Made by a program: the position numbers and the translations under genes. Shown piece by piece: positions 35,570 through 45,941 of a stretch of 64,000 bases of DNA. The notes beneath the pieces are model-generated. The model ran no database searches and had not been told where the DNA came from. It worked only from the letters and a program-made list of their open reading frames with translations. This DNA comes from Rhodospirillaceae bacterium LM-1 (GTDB lineage: Bacteria; Pseudomonadota; Alphaproteobacteria; Rhodospirillales; WMHbin7), in NCBI GenBank assembly GCA_902725215.1, contig CACUVI010000028.1, positions 229,073 through 293,072 of the forward strand. Direction: 5' to 3'. Each line of letters begins with the position of its first letter. The first letter of the stretch is position 1.

Positions 35570-36305
35570 CGCCGAAAATCAGATAGTTGACGTCCAGGTC
35601 GCGGGTCGGCGACCAGCGGTCGAGCAAGGGGTTGTAGGACAGTCCTTGCAGGTTCGACACCGCAATGCCCGCTTGGCGAAGAAAACCGGTGAATTCCGAC
35701 GGTTTCAGGAACTTGTTCCAGTCATGCGTGCCGATGGGCAGCCAGCGCAAGATGACTTCGGCCCCCACGATCCCCATCAGATAGGATTTGGTGGTCCGGC
35801 TGACCGTGGCTCCGGCAAAGGCCCCGCCGGGGGCCAGCAATTGTCCGGCCTCCAACAGCAACAGGCCCGGATCGGGCACATGTTCCACGATCTCCATCGC
35901 CAGCACGACATCGAACCGCTTGGATTCTTTTAGCAATTCGTCGGTGGTGACGGCCCGGTAAGCAATATCCAGCCCCCCCTCCTCGGCATGGGCCTGGGCC
36001 GCCTCGATGCTTTCCCTGGCGGCGTCGATGCCCGTGACCTCGAAGCCTAGCCTAGCCAGGGGTTCGGCGATCAAGCCGCCGCCGGTGCCGACATCCAGAA
36101 GCGTTAGGCCGCTGAAAGGGTTGGGCGATTCTGGGTCGCGGCCGAAATGCTGGGCCAATTGCGCCTTCAGGAAGGCCAGCCTAGCGGGGTTCATTTTATG
36201 CAACGGTTTAAGGGGGCCTTCGGGGTCCCACCAGCGCTGGGCCAGTTTGGCGAAACGGGCCACTTCATCGGGGGCGACGGTGGGGGCGTCTAGGGTGCCG
36301 CGCAT
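35547..36305 (-). CDS. ubiG: Ubiquinone biosynthesis O-methyltransferase
   Basis: A 252-residue enzyme that performs both O-methylations in ubiquinone synthesis. Motif I TLLDVGTGGGLIAEPLARLG, then VTGIDAARESIEAAQAH and the UbiG-type blocks FAKLAQRWWDPEGPLKPLHK near the N terminus and GTHDWNKFLKPSEF near the C terminus. I chose ATG at 36305 (AAAGG 7 bases upstream); a longer frame would add 26 residues without family support. It is divergent from lysC, with a 146-base gap holding both promoters. Confidence 0.94.
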   Translation of the reverse strand: MRGTLDAPTVAPDEVARFAKLAQRWWDPEGPLKPLHKMNPARLAFLKAQLAQHFGRDPESPNPFSGLTLLDVGTGGGLIAEPLARLGFEVTGIDAARESIEAAQAHAEEGGLDIAYRAVTTDELLKESKRFDVVLAMEIVEHVPDPGLLLLEAGQLLAPGGAFAGATVSRTTKSYLMGIVGAEVILRWLPIGTHDWNKFLKPSEFTGFLRQAGIAVSNLQGLSYNPLLDRWSPTRDLDVNYLIFGAKSAEAR

Positions 36306-36451
36306 GGAAAAACCTTTGTTTTTGGCCTTGGCCGGGCTTGCCACCCGCACCTTCTGGGGGTATGTATAGCCGCCTTTCGGCAAGCCGCAAAACCTAAGAT
36401 TTTTGCTCTCCGGGCAGACGGTCGGGGAGGGACAGCAGGGAACTATTGCTC

Positions 36452-37672
36452 ATGGCGCGTATCGTTATGAAATTCGGCGGCACATCGGTGGCCGATGTGG
36501 AGAAAATCCGCAATGTGGCCAAGCGCGTCAAGCGCGAGTCCGAGGCTGGCAACGAAGTGGCGGTGGTCGTGTCGGCCATGTCGGGCGTCACCAACCAGTT
36601 GGTGGCCTATGTGAACGAAGCGGCCAAGCTGCACGACGCCAAGGAATATGACGCGGTGGTCGCCACCGGTGAACAGGTCACGATCGGCCTGCTGGCCATC
36701 TGCCTGCAGGAAATGGGCGTCAAGGCAAGGTCATGGACCGGCTGGCAGATTCCCTTCCATACCGACGGCATGCACGGCAAGGCCCGCATCATGTCGATCG
36801 ACACCAAGGATATCGAGGCCCGCATGAAGACCGGCGAAGTCGCCGTGGTGGCGGGCTTCCAGGGGCTTGGCCCCGACAATCGCATCAGCACTTTGGGACG
36901 CGGCGGCTCGGATACCTCGGCCGTGGCGCTGGCCGCCGCCCTGAAGGCGGATCGTTGCGACATCTATACCGACGTGGACGGCGTCTACACCACCGATCCC
37001 AGGATCGTGAAGACCGCCAAGAAGCTCGACAAGATCACCTATGAGGAAATGCTGGAACTGGCTTCGGTAGGCGCCAAGGTTTTGCAGACCCGCTCGGTCG
37101 AAATGGCCATGAAGCACCATGTGCGGGTTCAGGTGCTGACCAGCTTTGCGGACATACCCGGAACACTCGTTTGCGATGAGGATGAGATCGTGGAAAAGGC
37201 ACTGGTAAGCGGCATCGCCTATAGCCGCGACGAAGCGAAAATCACTCTGATCGGCGTGGCCGACAAGCCGGGCGTCGCCGCCGGCATTTTCGGCCCCTTG
37301 GCCGATACCGCCATCAATGTCGACATGATCGTGCAGAACGTCTCGCACGACGGCAAGACGACCGATCTGACCTTCACGGTCGGCAAGGCCGATCTTGAGA
37401 AAACCAAGAAGGTGATCGAGGAGGCCAAGGCCAAGTTCGGCTATAAGGAACTGGTGGCCGACGGCAACGTGGTCAAGGTGTCGGTGATCGGGGTGGGCAT
37501 GCGCAGCCACGCTGGCGTGGCGCTCACCATGTTCCGCACCTTGGCCGACAAGGGCATCAACATCCAGGTCATCTCGACCTCCGAGATCAAGGTCAGCGTG
37601 CTGATCGCCGAGGAATATACCGAGTTGGCGCTCAGGGCGCTGCACACCGCCTTCGATCTCGACGCGGCGTGA
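36452..37672 (+). CDS. lysC: Aspartate kinase
   Basis: A 406-residue enzyme that starts lysine, threonine and methionine synthesis by phosphorylating aspartate. Kinase motif KFGGTSVADVEKIRNVA at the start, GRGGSDTSAVALAAAL (about residues 150-165) and DVDGVYTTDPRIV; two ACT domains in the C-terminal 140 residues (ITLIGVADKPGVAAGIFGPL and VSVIGVGMRSHAGVALTMF) bind lysine/threonine for feedback control. ATG at 36452 is used; a TTG 6 bases upstream is an alternative. The stop overlaps the start of the next gene. Confidence 0.95.
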   Translation: MARIVMKFGGTSVADVEKIRNVAKRVKRESEAGNEVAVVVSAMSGVTNQLVAYVNEAAKLHDAKEYDAVVATGEQVTIGLLAICLQEMGVKARSWTGWQIPFHTDGMHGKARIMSIDTKDIEARMKTGEVAVVAGFQGLGPDNRISTLGRGGSDTSAVALAAALKADRCDIYTDVDGVYTTDPRIVKTAKKLDKITYEEMLELASVGAKVLQTRSVEMAMKHHVRVQVLTSFADIPGTLVCDEDEIVEKALVSGIAYSRDEAKITLIGVADKPGVAAGIFGPLADTAINVDMIVQNVSHDGKTTDLTFTVGKADLEKTKKVIEEAKAKFGYKELVADGNVVKVSVIGVGMRSHAGVALTMFRTLADKGINIQVISTSEIKVSVLIAEEYTELALRALHTAFDLDAA

Positions 37673-38721
37673 AAGACATGGAGATGTCGCCCATGCCGCG
37701 CCAGATTCTCGATCGCCTATGGGAGAGAGGGCGCGCCTTTCTGGGCACGGACCTAGCCATTTTGGGCGGCGCCATGTCCTGGATTTCCGAGCGCAATCTG
37801 GTGGCGGCGATTTCCAATGGCGGCGGCTTTGGCGTCATCGCCTGCGGCTCGATGGGGCCGGACCTGCTGGCAGCCGAGATCGAGGCGACCAAGGCGCTGA
37901 CCGGCAAGCCCTTCGGCGTCAACCTGATCACCATGCATCCCCAGTTGGACGAACTGATCGACGTCTGCGGGGCGGCCAAGGTCAGCCATATCGTGTTGGC
38001 GGGCGGCCTGCCAACCTCGGCCGCCATCAAGCGGGCCAAGGATCATGGCGCCAAGGTCGTGTGTTTCGCGCCCGCCTTGGTGCTGGCCAAGAAACTGATC
38101 CGCTCGGGCGCCGACGCCTTGGTGGTCGAGGGCGCGGAAGCGGGCGGCCATATTGGTCCGGTTTCCACCAGCGTTCTGGCCCAGGAGATCTTGCCTGAAA
38201 TCCGCGACGTGCCGATTTTCGTGGCGGGCGGCATCGGCAGGGGCGAGGCGATTCTGTCCTATCTTGAAATGGGCGCCGCGGGTTGCCAGTTGGGCACGCG
38301 CTTCGTTTGCGCCACCGAATGCGTGGCGCATGCCAACTTCAAGAAATCCTTCATCCGGGCGAGCGCGCGGGAAGCCCAGCCCAGCGTGCAGATCGACGCC
38401 GATTTCCCGGTCATTCCGGTCAGGGCGCTGGCCAACAACGCCACCAAACGTTTCATGGACTTCCAGCAAGAGGTCATCGCCCGTTTCAGGAAGGGCGAAG
38501 TGGCCAAGGACGCGGCTCAACTCGAGATCGAGCATTTCTGGGCCGGAGCGCTTAAGCGCGCCGTCATCGACGGCGACGTCGAAAACGGTTCCTTGATGGC
38601 GGGTCAAAGCGTGGGCATGGTTACGCGCGAACAGCCCGCCCAGGAAATCATGGCTGAACTTGTCGCCCAGGCCGAGGCGGCGCTGGCTGCCCGTCACGGC
38701 CTTATCCAGAAAGCGTCTTAG
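37669..38721 (+). CDS. Nitronate monooxygenase-family flavoprotein
   Basis: A 350-residue TIM-barrel FMN protein. Family strings: AILGGAMSWISERNLVAAIS, NGGGFGVIACGSMGPDLL, VVEGAEAGGHIGPVSTSVL and VFVAGGIGRGEAILSYLEMG with the usual phosphate-binding glycines, then GCQLGTRFVCATEC. It could oxidise alkyl nitronates or act as an enoyl-ACP reductase of the FabK type; I favour the nitronate group. The GTG at 37669 overlaps the lysC stop; ATG codons at 37678, 37684 and 37693 are also possible, the last with GGAG at good spacing. Confidence 0.85.
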   Translation: MKDMEMSPMPRQILDRLWERGRAFLGTDLAILGGAMSWISERNLVAAISNGGGFGVIACGSMGPDLLAAEIEATKALTGKPFGVNLITMHPQLDELIDVCGAAKVSHIVLAGGLPTSAAIKRAKDHGAKVVCFAPALVLAKKLIRSGADALVVEGAEAGGHIGPVSTSVLAQEILPEIRDVPIFVAGGIGRGEAILSYLEMGAAGCQLGTRFVCATECVAHANFKKSFIRASAREAQPSVQIDADFPVIPVRALANNATKRFMDFQQEVIARFRKGEVAKDAAQLEIEHFWAGALKRAVIDGDVENGSLMAGQSVGMVTREQPAQEIMAELVAQAEAALAARHGLIQKAS

Positions 38722-38722
38722 C

Positions 38723-40984
38723 ATGCCCTCCGTCGGGACCGGCGTGTCCCGGCGGCTTTTGGGCCGCCTTCGCGACGTCATGGCGGGATCGGGTTCGGCG
38801 GAAGAACGCCTGAACCGCACGGTCGGCCTGATCGCCGAAGGCTTAAAGGCGGATGTGTGCTCTTGCTATGTTCAGCGCGCGGGCGAGGTGCTGGAACTGT
38901 TCGCCACCAAGGGCTTGTTGGCCAGCGCCGTGCACGCGACGCGCCTGCGCGTCGGCGAAGGCCTTGTCGGCTTGATCGCGGCGCAGGCCAGTCCGATGGC
39001 CTTTGCGGACGCCCAAAATCATCCCGCTTTCGCCTATCGCCCGGAAACCGGCGAGGAAATCTACCGATCCTTGATGGGCGTTCCCATCTTGCGCGGCGGG
39101 CGCGTCATCGGCGTTCTGGTGGTGCAGAACAAGACGCAGCGCAATTATTCGGAAGAAGAAATCGAAACGCTGGAAACCGTGGCCATGGTGCAGGCCGAGT
39201 TGGTGGCTGGCGGATTGGTGCCCAAGGAAGAACAGATCGCCATCGATGGCAACGCTTTGTTGCCGCTGCGCATCGAGGGCGTGCGCCTGAATGCGGGCAT
39301 CGCCATCGGAACCGCCGTCATCCATCGCAGCCAGATCAGCGTTCAGCGTTTGGTGGCCGAGGATTTGGAGACCGAGTTGAATCGGTTCAAGGGCGCTCTG
39401 ACCGCCATGCACAATCAGCTGGACGCGCTGCTGAATTCCGCCGACATGGAGGCGGGCGGCGAACATCGGGACGTCATCGAAACCTATCGCATGTTCGCCC
39501 AGGATGCGGGCTGGATCGGGCGGATCGCCGAAGCCATTCAGGGCGGCCTGACCGCCGAGGCCGCCGTTCAAAAGGTTCATGACGACACCAGGGCGCGCAT
39601 GAGCCAGGTCAGCGATCCCTACATCCGGGAACGTCTGCTCGATTTCGAGGATCTGGCCAACCGCCTGACCCAGCATCTGGCGGGCAAGGCGGGCGTGACC
39701 CAGGAATTGCCCGACGAGGCCATTCTGATCGCCCGCACGCTGGGACCCGCCGAACTGCTGGATTACGACCGCAAGAAGTTGAAGGGGCTGGTGCTGGAGG
39801 AAGGCTCGCCCACCATGCATGTGGCGATCATCGCGCGCGCGCTCGACATTCCGGTCATCGGACGGGCCGAGGGCGTGTTGACCCGCATCGAACCCATGGA
39901 CCTGGTGATCGTCGATGGCGATTCCAATCAGGTTTTCGTGCGTCCCGGCGAGGACATCGTGGCCGCCTTCAGGGCCAATGCCGTGCTCAGGGCCGAGCGT
40001 GTCGCCGCCTATGCCGCAGAGCGTGACGATCCGGTCGTCACCATCGATGGAACGCAGATAGGCCTGCACATCAACGCCGGTCTGCTGGCCGACCTGCATT
40101 TCATGGAATCCAGCGGCGCCTTGGGCATCGGATTGTACCGCACGGAAATCCCCTTCATGGCGCGGCACGAATTGCCCGATGTCGAGGCGCAAACGCAGAT
40201 TTACGGCAAGATCTACGAAATGGCCAAGGGCAAGCCCATCGTCTTTCGAACGCTGGATGTCGGCGGCGACAAGGTGTTGCCCTATTGGAATGGCGCGCCC
40301 GAGGAAAATCCCGCCATGGGCTGGCGCTCGATCCGCATCACGCTGGATCGCCCGGCGGTGCTGCGCCAGCAGCTGCGCGCCTTGATTCGCGCCGCCCAAG
40401 GCCGCCCGCTGTCGGTCATGTTTCCCATGATTTCGGAAGTGTCCGAACTGGACAAGGCGCGCGACCTGTTGGACCGCGAACTGGCCCGCGAGATCGCAAG
40501 GGGCACGCCCAAGCCGGAACGGTTGCGCGTCGGCACCATGCTGGAAGTTCCGGCCCTAGCCTTCCAGACGGACGCCCTTTTGAAACGAGTCGACTTCATT
40601 TCAGTGGGCAGCAACGATCTGGTGCAGTTTCTGTTCGCCTCGGATCGCGGAAATCCGCGCTTGAGCGACCGCTACGACACTTTGGCGCCTTCGGTCTTGG
40701 CCTTTCTAAAGCGCTTGGTCGAGGCCTGCCGGTCCAAGAACGTTCCTTTAAGCCTGTGCGGCGAAATGGGCGGCCAGCCGGTGGACGCCATGGCCCTGAT
40801 CGGCATCGGTTTTCGCAGCCTTTCGATGCATGTGCCCTCGATCGGCCCGGTACGGCGCATGGTCCGTTCGCTGGAGCTCGCCCCCTTCCAATCCTATCTA
40901 GAAGAGATTCTCGACCGCCCAGACCGCTCGCTTAGGCTGATGCTGAAAGCCTATGCCAGGGACCATGGGGTGGATATCGGCTGA
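38723..40984 (+). CDS. ptsP: PTS-Ntr enzyme I (phosphoenolpyruvate-protein phosphotransferase)
   Basis: A 753-residue enzyme I of the nitrogen PTS. Residues 20-165 are a GAF domain (VGEGLVGLIAAQASPMAF), then the PEP-utilising N-terminal domain with the phosphorylated His in EEGSPTMHVAIIARALDIPV (about residues 358-377), and a C-terminal TIM barrel with SVMFPMISEVSELDKA, RVGTMLEVPALAFQTDALL, and FISVGSNDLVQFLFASDRG. It passes phosphate from PEP to NPr and on to EIIA-Ntr; the GAF domain probably senses glutamine or another small molecule. It follows the nitronate gene by one base. Confidence 0.94.
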   Translation: MPSVGTGVSRRLLGRLRDVMAGSGSAEERLNRTVGLIAEGLKADVCSCYVQRAGEVLELFATKGLLASAVHATRLRVGEGLVGLIAAQASPMAFADAQNHPAFAYRPETGEEIYRSLMGVPILRGGRVIGVLVVQNKTQRNYSEEEIETLETVAMVQAELVAGGLVPKEEQIAIDGNALLPLRIEGVRLNAGIAIGTAVIHRSQISVQRLVAEDLETELNRFKGALTAMHNQLDALLNSADMEAGGEHRDVIETYRMFAQDAGWIGRIAEAIQGGLTAEAAVQKVHDDTRARMSQVSDPYIRERLLDFEDLANRLTQHLAGKAGVTQELPDEAILIARTLGPAELLDYDRKKLKGLVLEEGSPTMHVAIIARALDIPVIGRAEGVLTRIEPMDLVIVDGDSNQVFVRPGEDIVAAFRANAVLRAERVAAYAAERDDPVVTIDGTQIGLHINAGLLADLHFMESSGALGIGLYRTEIPFMARHELPDVEAQTQIYGKIYEMAKGKPIVFRTLDVGGDKVLPYWNGAPEENPAMGWRSIRITLDRPAVLRQQLRALIRAAQGRPLSVMFPMISEVSELDKARDLLDRELAREIARGTPKPERLRVGTMLEVPALAFQTDALLKRVDFISVGSNDLVQFLFASDRGNPRLSDRYDTLAPSVLAFLKRLVEACRSKNVPLSLCGEMGGQPVDAMALIGIGFRSLSMHVPSIGPVRRMVRSLELAPFQSYLEEILDRPDRSLRLMLKAYARDHGVDIG

Positions 40985-41024
40985 AATTCTTGCTAAACAA
41001 GAACAGGCAAGTGGCGAAAGGTGA

Positions 41025-42281
41025 ATGGCCGTGAGCGATACCGAAGAACAGATAGCCGAACAACAGGCAAGACAGGCGCCCTCCTCCAGCGTGGGCGGCC
41101 TTCTAAAGGCCACGCGCACGCGCATGGGCCAGGACCTGAAGCAGGTGTCGCTGGCCCTCAGAATCCGCCAGTTGTTCTTGCAGGCGATCGAGGATGGCCG
41201 TTACGAGGATTTGCCCGGCCCCACCTATGCCCTAGGCTTCGTGCGCAGTTATGCCGATTTTCTGGGTCTCGATTCCGAAGAGGTGGTGCGCCGGTACCGC
41301 TCCGAAACCTCGGGTTCCGCCACCTCCAAGAAAGATCTGGTGTTTCCCTCGCCAGCCAGCGAAAGACGCTTGCCCAGCGGCGCTTTGGCGGCGGCGGCTC
41401 TGGCCTTGGGCGTTCTGGTCTATGGCGGCTGGTACGCCTTTTCCTCGTCCAACCGTCCGGTGGCCGAATCAGTCCCCGAAGTGCCCGATCAGTTGGCCAA
41501 GACGGATGACGCCGCCAAAAAGGACGAACGCGCCGAAGAAGCGTCAAGCCCCAGCCCGGTCTCGCCCCCCCCGCCCGCAGTGACCGAGGCCGCGAAGCCG
41601 GCCGAAAAGCCTGCGGAAAAGGCCGAGGCGAAACCGGTCGAGCCAACGCCGCCCAAGGTTGAACCGGCCCCGGAAAAGAAGGCTGAACCGGCGCCCAGCA
41701 AGCCCGAGACGGTTGAAGCCGCAGCGCCCAAGAAACCCGAGCCGCCGCGCATCGAGCCTGGCAAGCCGAACGCCTTGACGTCTTCTGGACCGGCGCCGAT
41801 GCCCTTGCCGTCCAGCCAGGGCATGGGCGGATTGGCGATTTCCGCCCAGCCCAGAACGGCGATGCAGGGCGATATGAAAACGCCAGCCTCTCCGACCGCT
41901 CCGGCGGCAACCTCCCAGTCCGCCCCGGCCCCGACGCCTGCGGGCGAGGCCAATGCGCCAAGCGACGAGGCGTCGTCGCGCACGCCCAAGGTCTATGGAC
42001 AGACCGAAGGCGAGGTGCGCGTGGTCTTGAAGGCCAGTTCGGACAGTTGGATTCAGGTGCGCGACGAAAAGGGCAATCTGGTGGCGACCCGCCTCATGAA
42101 AAAGGGCGACACCTATCGCGTTCCCACCGGCATGGGCAAGCTGTCGCTGACCACCGGCGATGCCGGGGCGCTTTCGGCCAGCGTGGACGGCGCATTGTCC
42201 ACGCCTAGCCTTGGCCCTTCGGGGTCGGTCAGGCGCGACATAGCGCTCGATCCCGAGCGCATCAAGGCAGGCAATCCCTAA
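41025..42281 (+). CDS. RodZ-like HTH membrane protein with DUF4115
   Basis: A 418-residue bitopic protein. Residues 22-95 are an HTH of the RodZ type ([20 protein letters not shown], then [20 protein letters not shown]). One membrane helix follows ([20 protein letters not shown], about 118-137), then a 190-residue Pro/Ala/Glu/Lys-rich periplasmic linker, and the C-terminal DUF4115 domain ([20 protein letters not shown]). RodZ links MreB filaments to the cell-wall machine and sets rod or spiral shape. The ATG at 41025 is preceded by GAAAGG. It precedes ispG, as in other alphaproteobacteria. Confidence 0.88.
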   Translation: MAVSDTEEQIAEQQARQAPSSSVGGLLKATRTRMGQDLKQVSLALRIRQLFLQAIEDGRYEDLPGPTYALGFVRSYADFLGLDSEEVVRRYRSETSGSATSKKDLVFPSPASERRLPSGALAAAALALGVLVYGGWYAFSSSNRPVAESVPEVPDQLAKTDDAAKKDERAEEASSPSPVSPPPPAVTEAAKPAEKPAEKAEAKPVEPTPPKVEPAPEKKAEPAPSKPETVEAAAPKKPEPPRIEPGKPNALTSSGPAPMPLPSSQGMGGLAISAQPRTAMQGDMKTPASPTAPAATSQSAPAPTPAGEANAPSDEASSRTPKVYGQTEGEVRVVLKASSDSWIQVRDEKGNLVATRLMKKGDTYRVPTGMGKLSLTTGDAGALSASVDGALSTPSLGPSGSVRRDIALDPERIKAGNP

Positions 42282-42324
42282 ACGCCAAAGGGCGCAGGCA
42301 TCTGCGTCCGGAGCTTCTGACGTC

Positions 42325-43437
42325 ATGAGTCTTCGTCCCTACCGTTTCATTCAACGCCGTGAAAGTCGGCGCATTCAGGTCGGTTCCGTCGCGGTCGGCG
42401 CGGGGGCTCCGATCAGCGTGCAATCCATGACCAACACCCTGACCTCGGACGCCAAGGCCACCATCGAGCAGATTCGGCGCATGGAAGAGGCGGGGGTGGA
42501 CATCGTTCGCGTTTCTTGTCCCGACGAGGAATCGACCGCCGCGTTGGCCGACATCGTGAAGGCGGCCAATGTGCCCATCGTGGCAGACATTCATTTTCAC
42601 TATAAGCGCGCCATCGAGGCGGCGAAGGCCGGGGCGGCCTGCCTGCGCATCAATCCCGGCAATATCGGCGGCCAGGACAAGGTGCGCGAAGTGGTGAAGG
42701 CGGCAAGGGATCATGGCTGCTCGATCCGCATCGGCGTCAATGCAGGATCTTTGGAAAAGCATCTGCTTGAGAAGTTCGGCGAACCCACGCCCGCCGCCCT
42801 GGTGGAAAGCGCTTTGGAACATGCCCAGTATCTTGAAGACGAGGACTTCCACGACATCAAGATCAGCGTGAAAGCGTCCGACGTCTTCCTGGCCGTGGCC
42901 GCTTACCGCGGCCTAGCCAAGGCCTGCGACTATCCTTTGCATCTGGGCATCACCGAAGCGGGAGGCTTGCGCGCCGGCACCGTGAAATCGGCGATCGGCA
43001 TCGGCGCTTTATTGTGGGAAGGCATCGGCGACACCTTGCGCGTTTCCCTGTCCGCCGATCCGGTGGAAGAGGTCAAGGTCGGTTTCGACATCCTGAAAAC
43101 CCTCGACCTGCGCCATCGCGGCGTGCGCATCGTTTCTTGTCCCACCTGCGCGCGGCAGGGTTTTGATGTGATCAAGACCGTTGAAGTGTTGGAAAATCGT
43201 CTGGCCCACATCGCCGAGCCGGTGTCTCTGTCGGTCATCGGCTGCGTGGTCAACGGCCCCGGCGAGGCCAGGGAAACCGATATCGGCGTCACCGGCGGCG
43301 GGGCCGAGGCGCACAAGGTTTATATCGGCGGCAAGCCCGACCATAATATTGACGAAGAACATCTGGTCGATCATCTGGTCGAACTGGTCGAAGCCAAGGC
43401 GGCCCAGTTGCGCGCTGAAAAAAAGGGAGCCGCCTGA
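42325..43437 (+). CDS. ispG: 4-hydroxy-3-methylbut-2-enyl diphosphate synthase
   Basis: A 370-residue iron-sulfur enzyme of the MEP isoprenoid pathway (also called GcpE). TIM-barrel part: [38 protein letters not shown] and [11 protein letters not shown]. The 4Fe-4S ligands are in [14 protein letters not shown] [14 protein letters not shown] (two Cys) and [11 protein letters not shown] (one Cys). It reduces MEcPP to HMBPP. The stop TGA overlaps the start of hisS (TGATG at 43435), so both are translated together. Confidence 0.96.
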   Translation: MSLRPYRFIQRRESRRIQVGSVAVGAGAPISVQSMTNTLTSDAKATIEQIRRMEEAGVDIVRVSCPDEESTAALADIVKAANVPIVADIHFHYKRAIEAAKAGAACLRINPGNIGGQDKVREVVKAARDHGCSIRIGVNAGSLEKHLLEKFGEPTPAALVESALEHAQYLEDEDFHDIKISVKASDVFLAVAAYRGLAKACDYPLHLGITEAGGLRAGTVKSAIGIGALLWEGIGDTLRVSLSADPVEEVKVGFDILKTLDLRHRGVRIVSCPTCARQGFDVIKTVEVLENRLAHIAEPVSLSVIGCVVNGPGEARETDIGVTGGGAEAHKVYIGGKPDHNIDEEHLVDHLVELVEAKAAQLRAEKKGAA

Positions 43438-44690
43438 TGGCAGCGCTTCAGCCCGTTCGCGGCACCCACGATCTGTTGCCCGACGAAGCCAGACGTCACC
43501 GTCATGTCGAGGAACGCGCTTTCGCCATCACCTCTCTTTACGGCTTTGGCGAGATCGTGACGCCCATCTTCGAATTCACCGATGTCTTCGCCCGCACGTT
43601 GGGCGACACGTCCGACATCGTGACCAAGGAGATGTACACTTTCACCGACAAGGGCGGCGATTCGCTGACCCTTCGCCCCGAGGGAACGGCGGGCGTGTGC
43701 CGCGCCTTCATCTCGGGCGGACTGGCCCAGCATCTGCCGTTGAAACTGTTCTATCGCGGCCCGATGTTTCGCCACGAGCGCCCGCAAAAGGGTCGCCTGC
43801 GCCAGTTCCATCAGGTGGGGGTCGAGCTTCTGGGGGTTGAAAAGCCCGATGCCGACGTCGAGGTGATCGCCATGGCGCGCCACCTGCTCGACGATCTGGG
43901 CATCGGAAGCCACACCACGCTTGAAATGAATACGCTGGGCGACGTGGAAAGTCGCGAAGCCTATCGCAAGGAACTGGTCGCTTATCTGTCGGACCATCTT
44001 GGGGGACTGAGCGAGGACAGCCGCAACCGGCTTGCCAAGAACCCTTTGCGCATCCTTGATTCGAAGGATGACGGCGACCGCAAGATCGTGGCCAACGCGC
44101 CGCTTTTGTCGCAACATCTGAACGAGGCGTCGCGCGACTTTTTCGCCAAGGTGCAAGAAGGGCTGAATGCGCTGGACGTGCCCTTCAGCGTGAACGAACG
44201 ATTGGTGCGCGGCCTGGATTATTACGGCCATACCGCTTTCGAATTCACCACCACCGCCCTGGGCAGTCAAGGCACGGTGCTGGCGGGCGGGCGCTACGAC
44301 ACGTTGATCTCCACCATGGGCGGGCCGCAAACGCCCGGCATCGGCTGGGCGGCTGGCGTCGAGCGTTTGTCGATGCTGTCGGCGGAACTGGGCCAGCAAA
44401 TGGAACCCCCGCCCCGCCCCGTGGCCTTGCTGCCGATGGGCGAAGCGGCGCAACGTCATGCGCTTAAGCTGTCGGGCCAATTGCGCAGGCTGGGCATCGC
44501 CGTCGAGATGGGCTATTCGGGAAATCTGGGAAAGCGGATGAAGCGCGCCGACAAGGCGCGCGCCAGCACGGCGGTCATTCTGGGCGACGATGAATTGGCC
44601 AAGGGAGTGGCCACGGTTCGCGATCTTGACAGCGGCAGTCAGGAAGAAGTGGCCCTCGAGGCGCTGGTTTCGCGCCTTCGCGGCAAGTAG
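43437..44690 (+). CDS. hisS: Histidyl-tRNA synthetase
   Basis: A 417-residue class II aminoacyl-tRNA synthetase. Motif 1 region FEFTDVFARTLGDTSDIVTK, motif 2 LKLFYRGPMFRHERPQKGR, and the two histidine-binding strings LVRGLDYYGHTAFEF and GRYDTLISTMGG. The C-terminal anticodon-binding domain begins at about residue 325 (VALLPMGEAAQRHALKLSGQ). It attaches histidine to its tRNA. It follows ispG with a 1-base overlap; hemA starts 6 bases after it. Confidence 0.96.
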   Translation: MAALQPVRGTHDLLPDEARRHRHVEERAFAITSLYGFGEIVTPIFEFTDVFARTLGDTSDIVTKEMYTFTDKGGDSLTLRPEGTAGVCRAFISGGLAQHLPLKLFYRGPMFRHERPQKGRLRQFHQVGVELLGVEKPDADVEVIAMARHLLDDLGIGSHTTLEMNTLGDVESREAYRKELVAYLSDHLGGLSEDSRNRLAKNPLRILDSKDDGDRKIVANAPLLSQHLNEASRDFFAKVQEGLNALDVPFSVNERLVRGLDYYGHTAFEFTTTALGSQGTVLAGGRYDTLISTMGGPQTPGIGWAAGVERLSMLSAELGQQMEPPPRPVALLPMGEAAQRHALKLSGQLRRLGIAVEMGYSGNLGKRMKRADKARASTAVILGDDELAKGVATVRDLDSGSQEEVALEALVSRLRGK

Positions 44691-44696
44691 GCGGAC

Positions 44697-45941
44697 GTGG
44701 GCGAGGGACCTTCCCAAGACACATTCGTTCTCGTCGGCGCCAATCACCGCTCGGCGCCGCTCAGTTTGCGCGACGCGCTCTTTGCGGAAGACGCCGACAT
44801 ACCGGCCATTCTCAATGACCTTGGTCTTGATCAGGCGATGTATCTGGCCACCTGCGACCGGGTGGAAATTATAAGCTACGGCGATCTTGAGGCGCTGGCG
44901 CCGAGCATGCTCTCCTTTCTGGCTGAACGGGCCGGCATCGAACATGCGGCGCTTGAGCCGCAAACCTACGTGAAAAGCGGCGAATCCCTGATCCGCCACT
45001 TGTTCGCCGTCGCCTCGGGCCTGGATAGTCTGGTCATCGGCGAGCCGCAGGTGCTGGGCCAAGTGAAAGCCGCGCATCGCATCGCCCGCGAGACCGGCAA
45101 AATCGGCCAGGAATTGGACGGTTTGCTGCAAGCCACCTTCGCGGCCGCCAAGCGCGTGCGAGGCGAAACCAAGATCGGCGAGCGCCCGGTTTCTCTGGCG
45201 GCGGCGGCGGTGGCCGTGGGGCGCGACATGTTCGGCGACTTCAAGAACAATACCGCCGTGTTGCTGGGCGATGGCGACATGGGCCAATTGGTGGCCGAAA
45301 GTTTCATCAAGGCGGGTGTTGGCCATCTTCTGGTGTCGGCGCCGCGCCCGGCCAGGGCCTTGGCGCTGGCCCGCCAGTTCGACGTGCCCAGCGCGCCCTA
45401 TGACGATCTGATCTGGCTGTTGTCGCAGGCCGACGTGGCGCTCATCGCCCTGTCGGCGCCGTTGCCCGCCATCGATGCGCCCCGCGTGCAGGCGGCGCTG
45501 AAAAAGCGCAAGCGCAAGCCGATGCTGATTCTCGATCTGTCGATTCCAGGTGACGTCGATGCGGCAGTGGAGCGGGTGGACGACGCCTTTCTCTACGATC
45601 TCGACGATCTCGAGCGCGTGGCCGAGGAAGGCATCTCGCATCGCGTGCGCGAATCCCAGGCCGCCTGGACGCTGATCGACGAGGAAGTGGCCGCCTATCT
45701 GAAAGACCAAGCTGGCCGCGCGGCGGCCCCTTTGATCGTGCGGCTGCGCAGCCATTTCGAGGCCGAACGCGAACGCGCCCTGGTGGAAGCCGGTGGCGAC
45801 GCCGCCAGAGCGACCCAACTGATGATGAATCGCTTGCTGCATGCGCCCAGCGAGGCTTTGCGCGGTCAAGAGGCGCTGACGGCTGCCGAACGTCTGCTCG
45901 AAGAAATCTTCGGTCTTAAGGACGAGGAGAAGAACGGGTGA
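44697..45941 (+). CDS. hemA: Glutamyl-tRNA reductase
   Basis: A 414-residue NADPH enzyme that makes glutamate-1-semialdehyde for heme (C5 pathway). Conserved blocks: [30 protein letters not shown] with the catalytic Cys (about residue 53), [20 protein letters not shown] and [19 protein letters not shown], and the NADP turn [16 protein letters not shown]. The C5 route instead of ALA synthase is notable, since most Alphaproteobacteria use ALA synthase; some have both. GTG start at 44697. Its stop overlaps the prfA start by 4 bases. Confidence 0.93.
   Translation: MGEGPSQDTFVLVGANHRSAPLSLRDALFAEDADIPAILNDLGLDQAMYLATCDRVEIISYGDLEALAPSMLSFLAERAGIEHAALEPQTYVKSGESLIRHLFAVASGLDSLVIGEPQVLGQVKAAHRIARETGKIGQELDGLLQATFAAAKRVRGETKIGERPVSLAAAAVAVGRDMFGDFKNNTAVLLGDGDMGQLVAESFIKAGVGHLLVSAPRPARALALARQFDVPSAPYDDLIWLLSQADVALIALSAPLPAIDAPRVQAALKKRKRKPMLILDLSIPGDVDAAVERVDDAFLYDLDDLERVAEEGISHRVRESQAAWTLIDEEVAAYLKDQAGRAAAPLIVRLRSHFEAERERALVEAGGDAARATQLMMNRLLHAPSEALRGQEALTAAERLLEEIFGLKDEEKNG

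Noticed and set aside
43371..45869. A very long open frame on the minus strand opposite hisS and hemA
   Set aside because: It mirrors two certain genes; high GC and codon bias leave antisense frames open. Its translation is full of His/Gln/Arg low-complexity sequence and matches no family.
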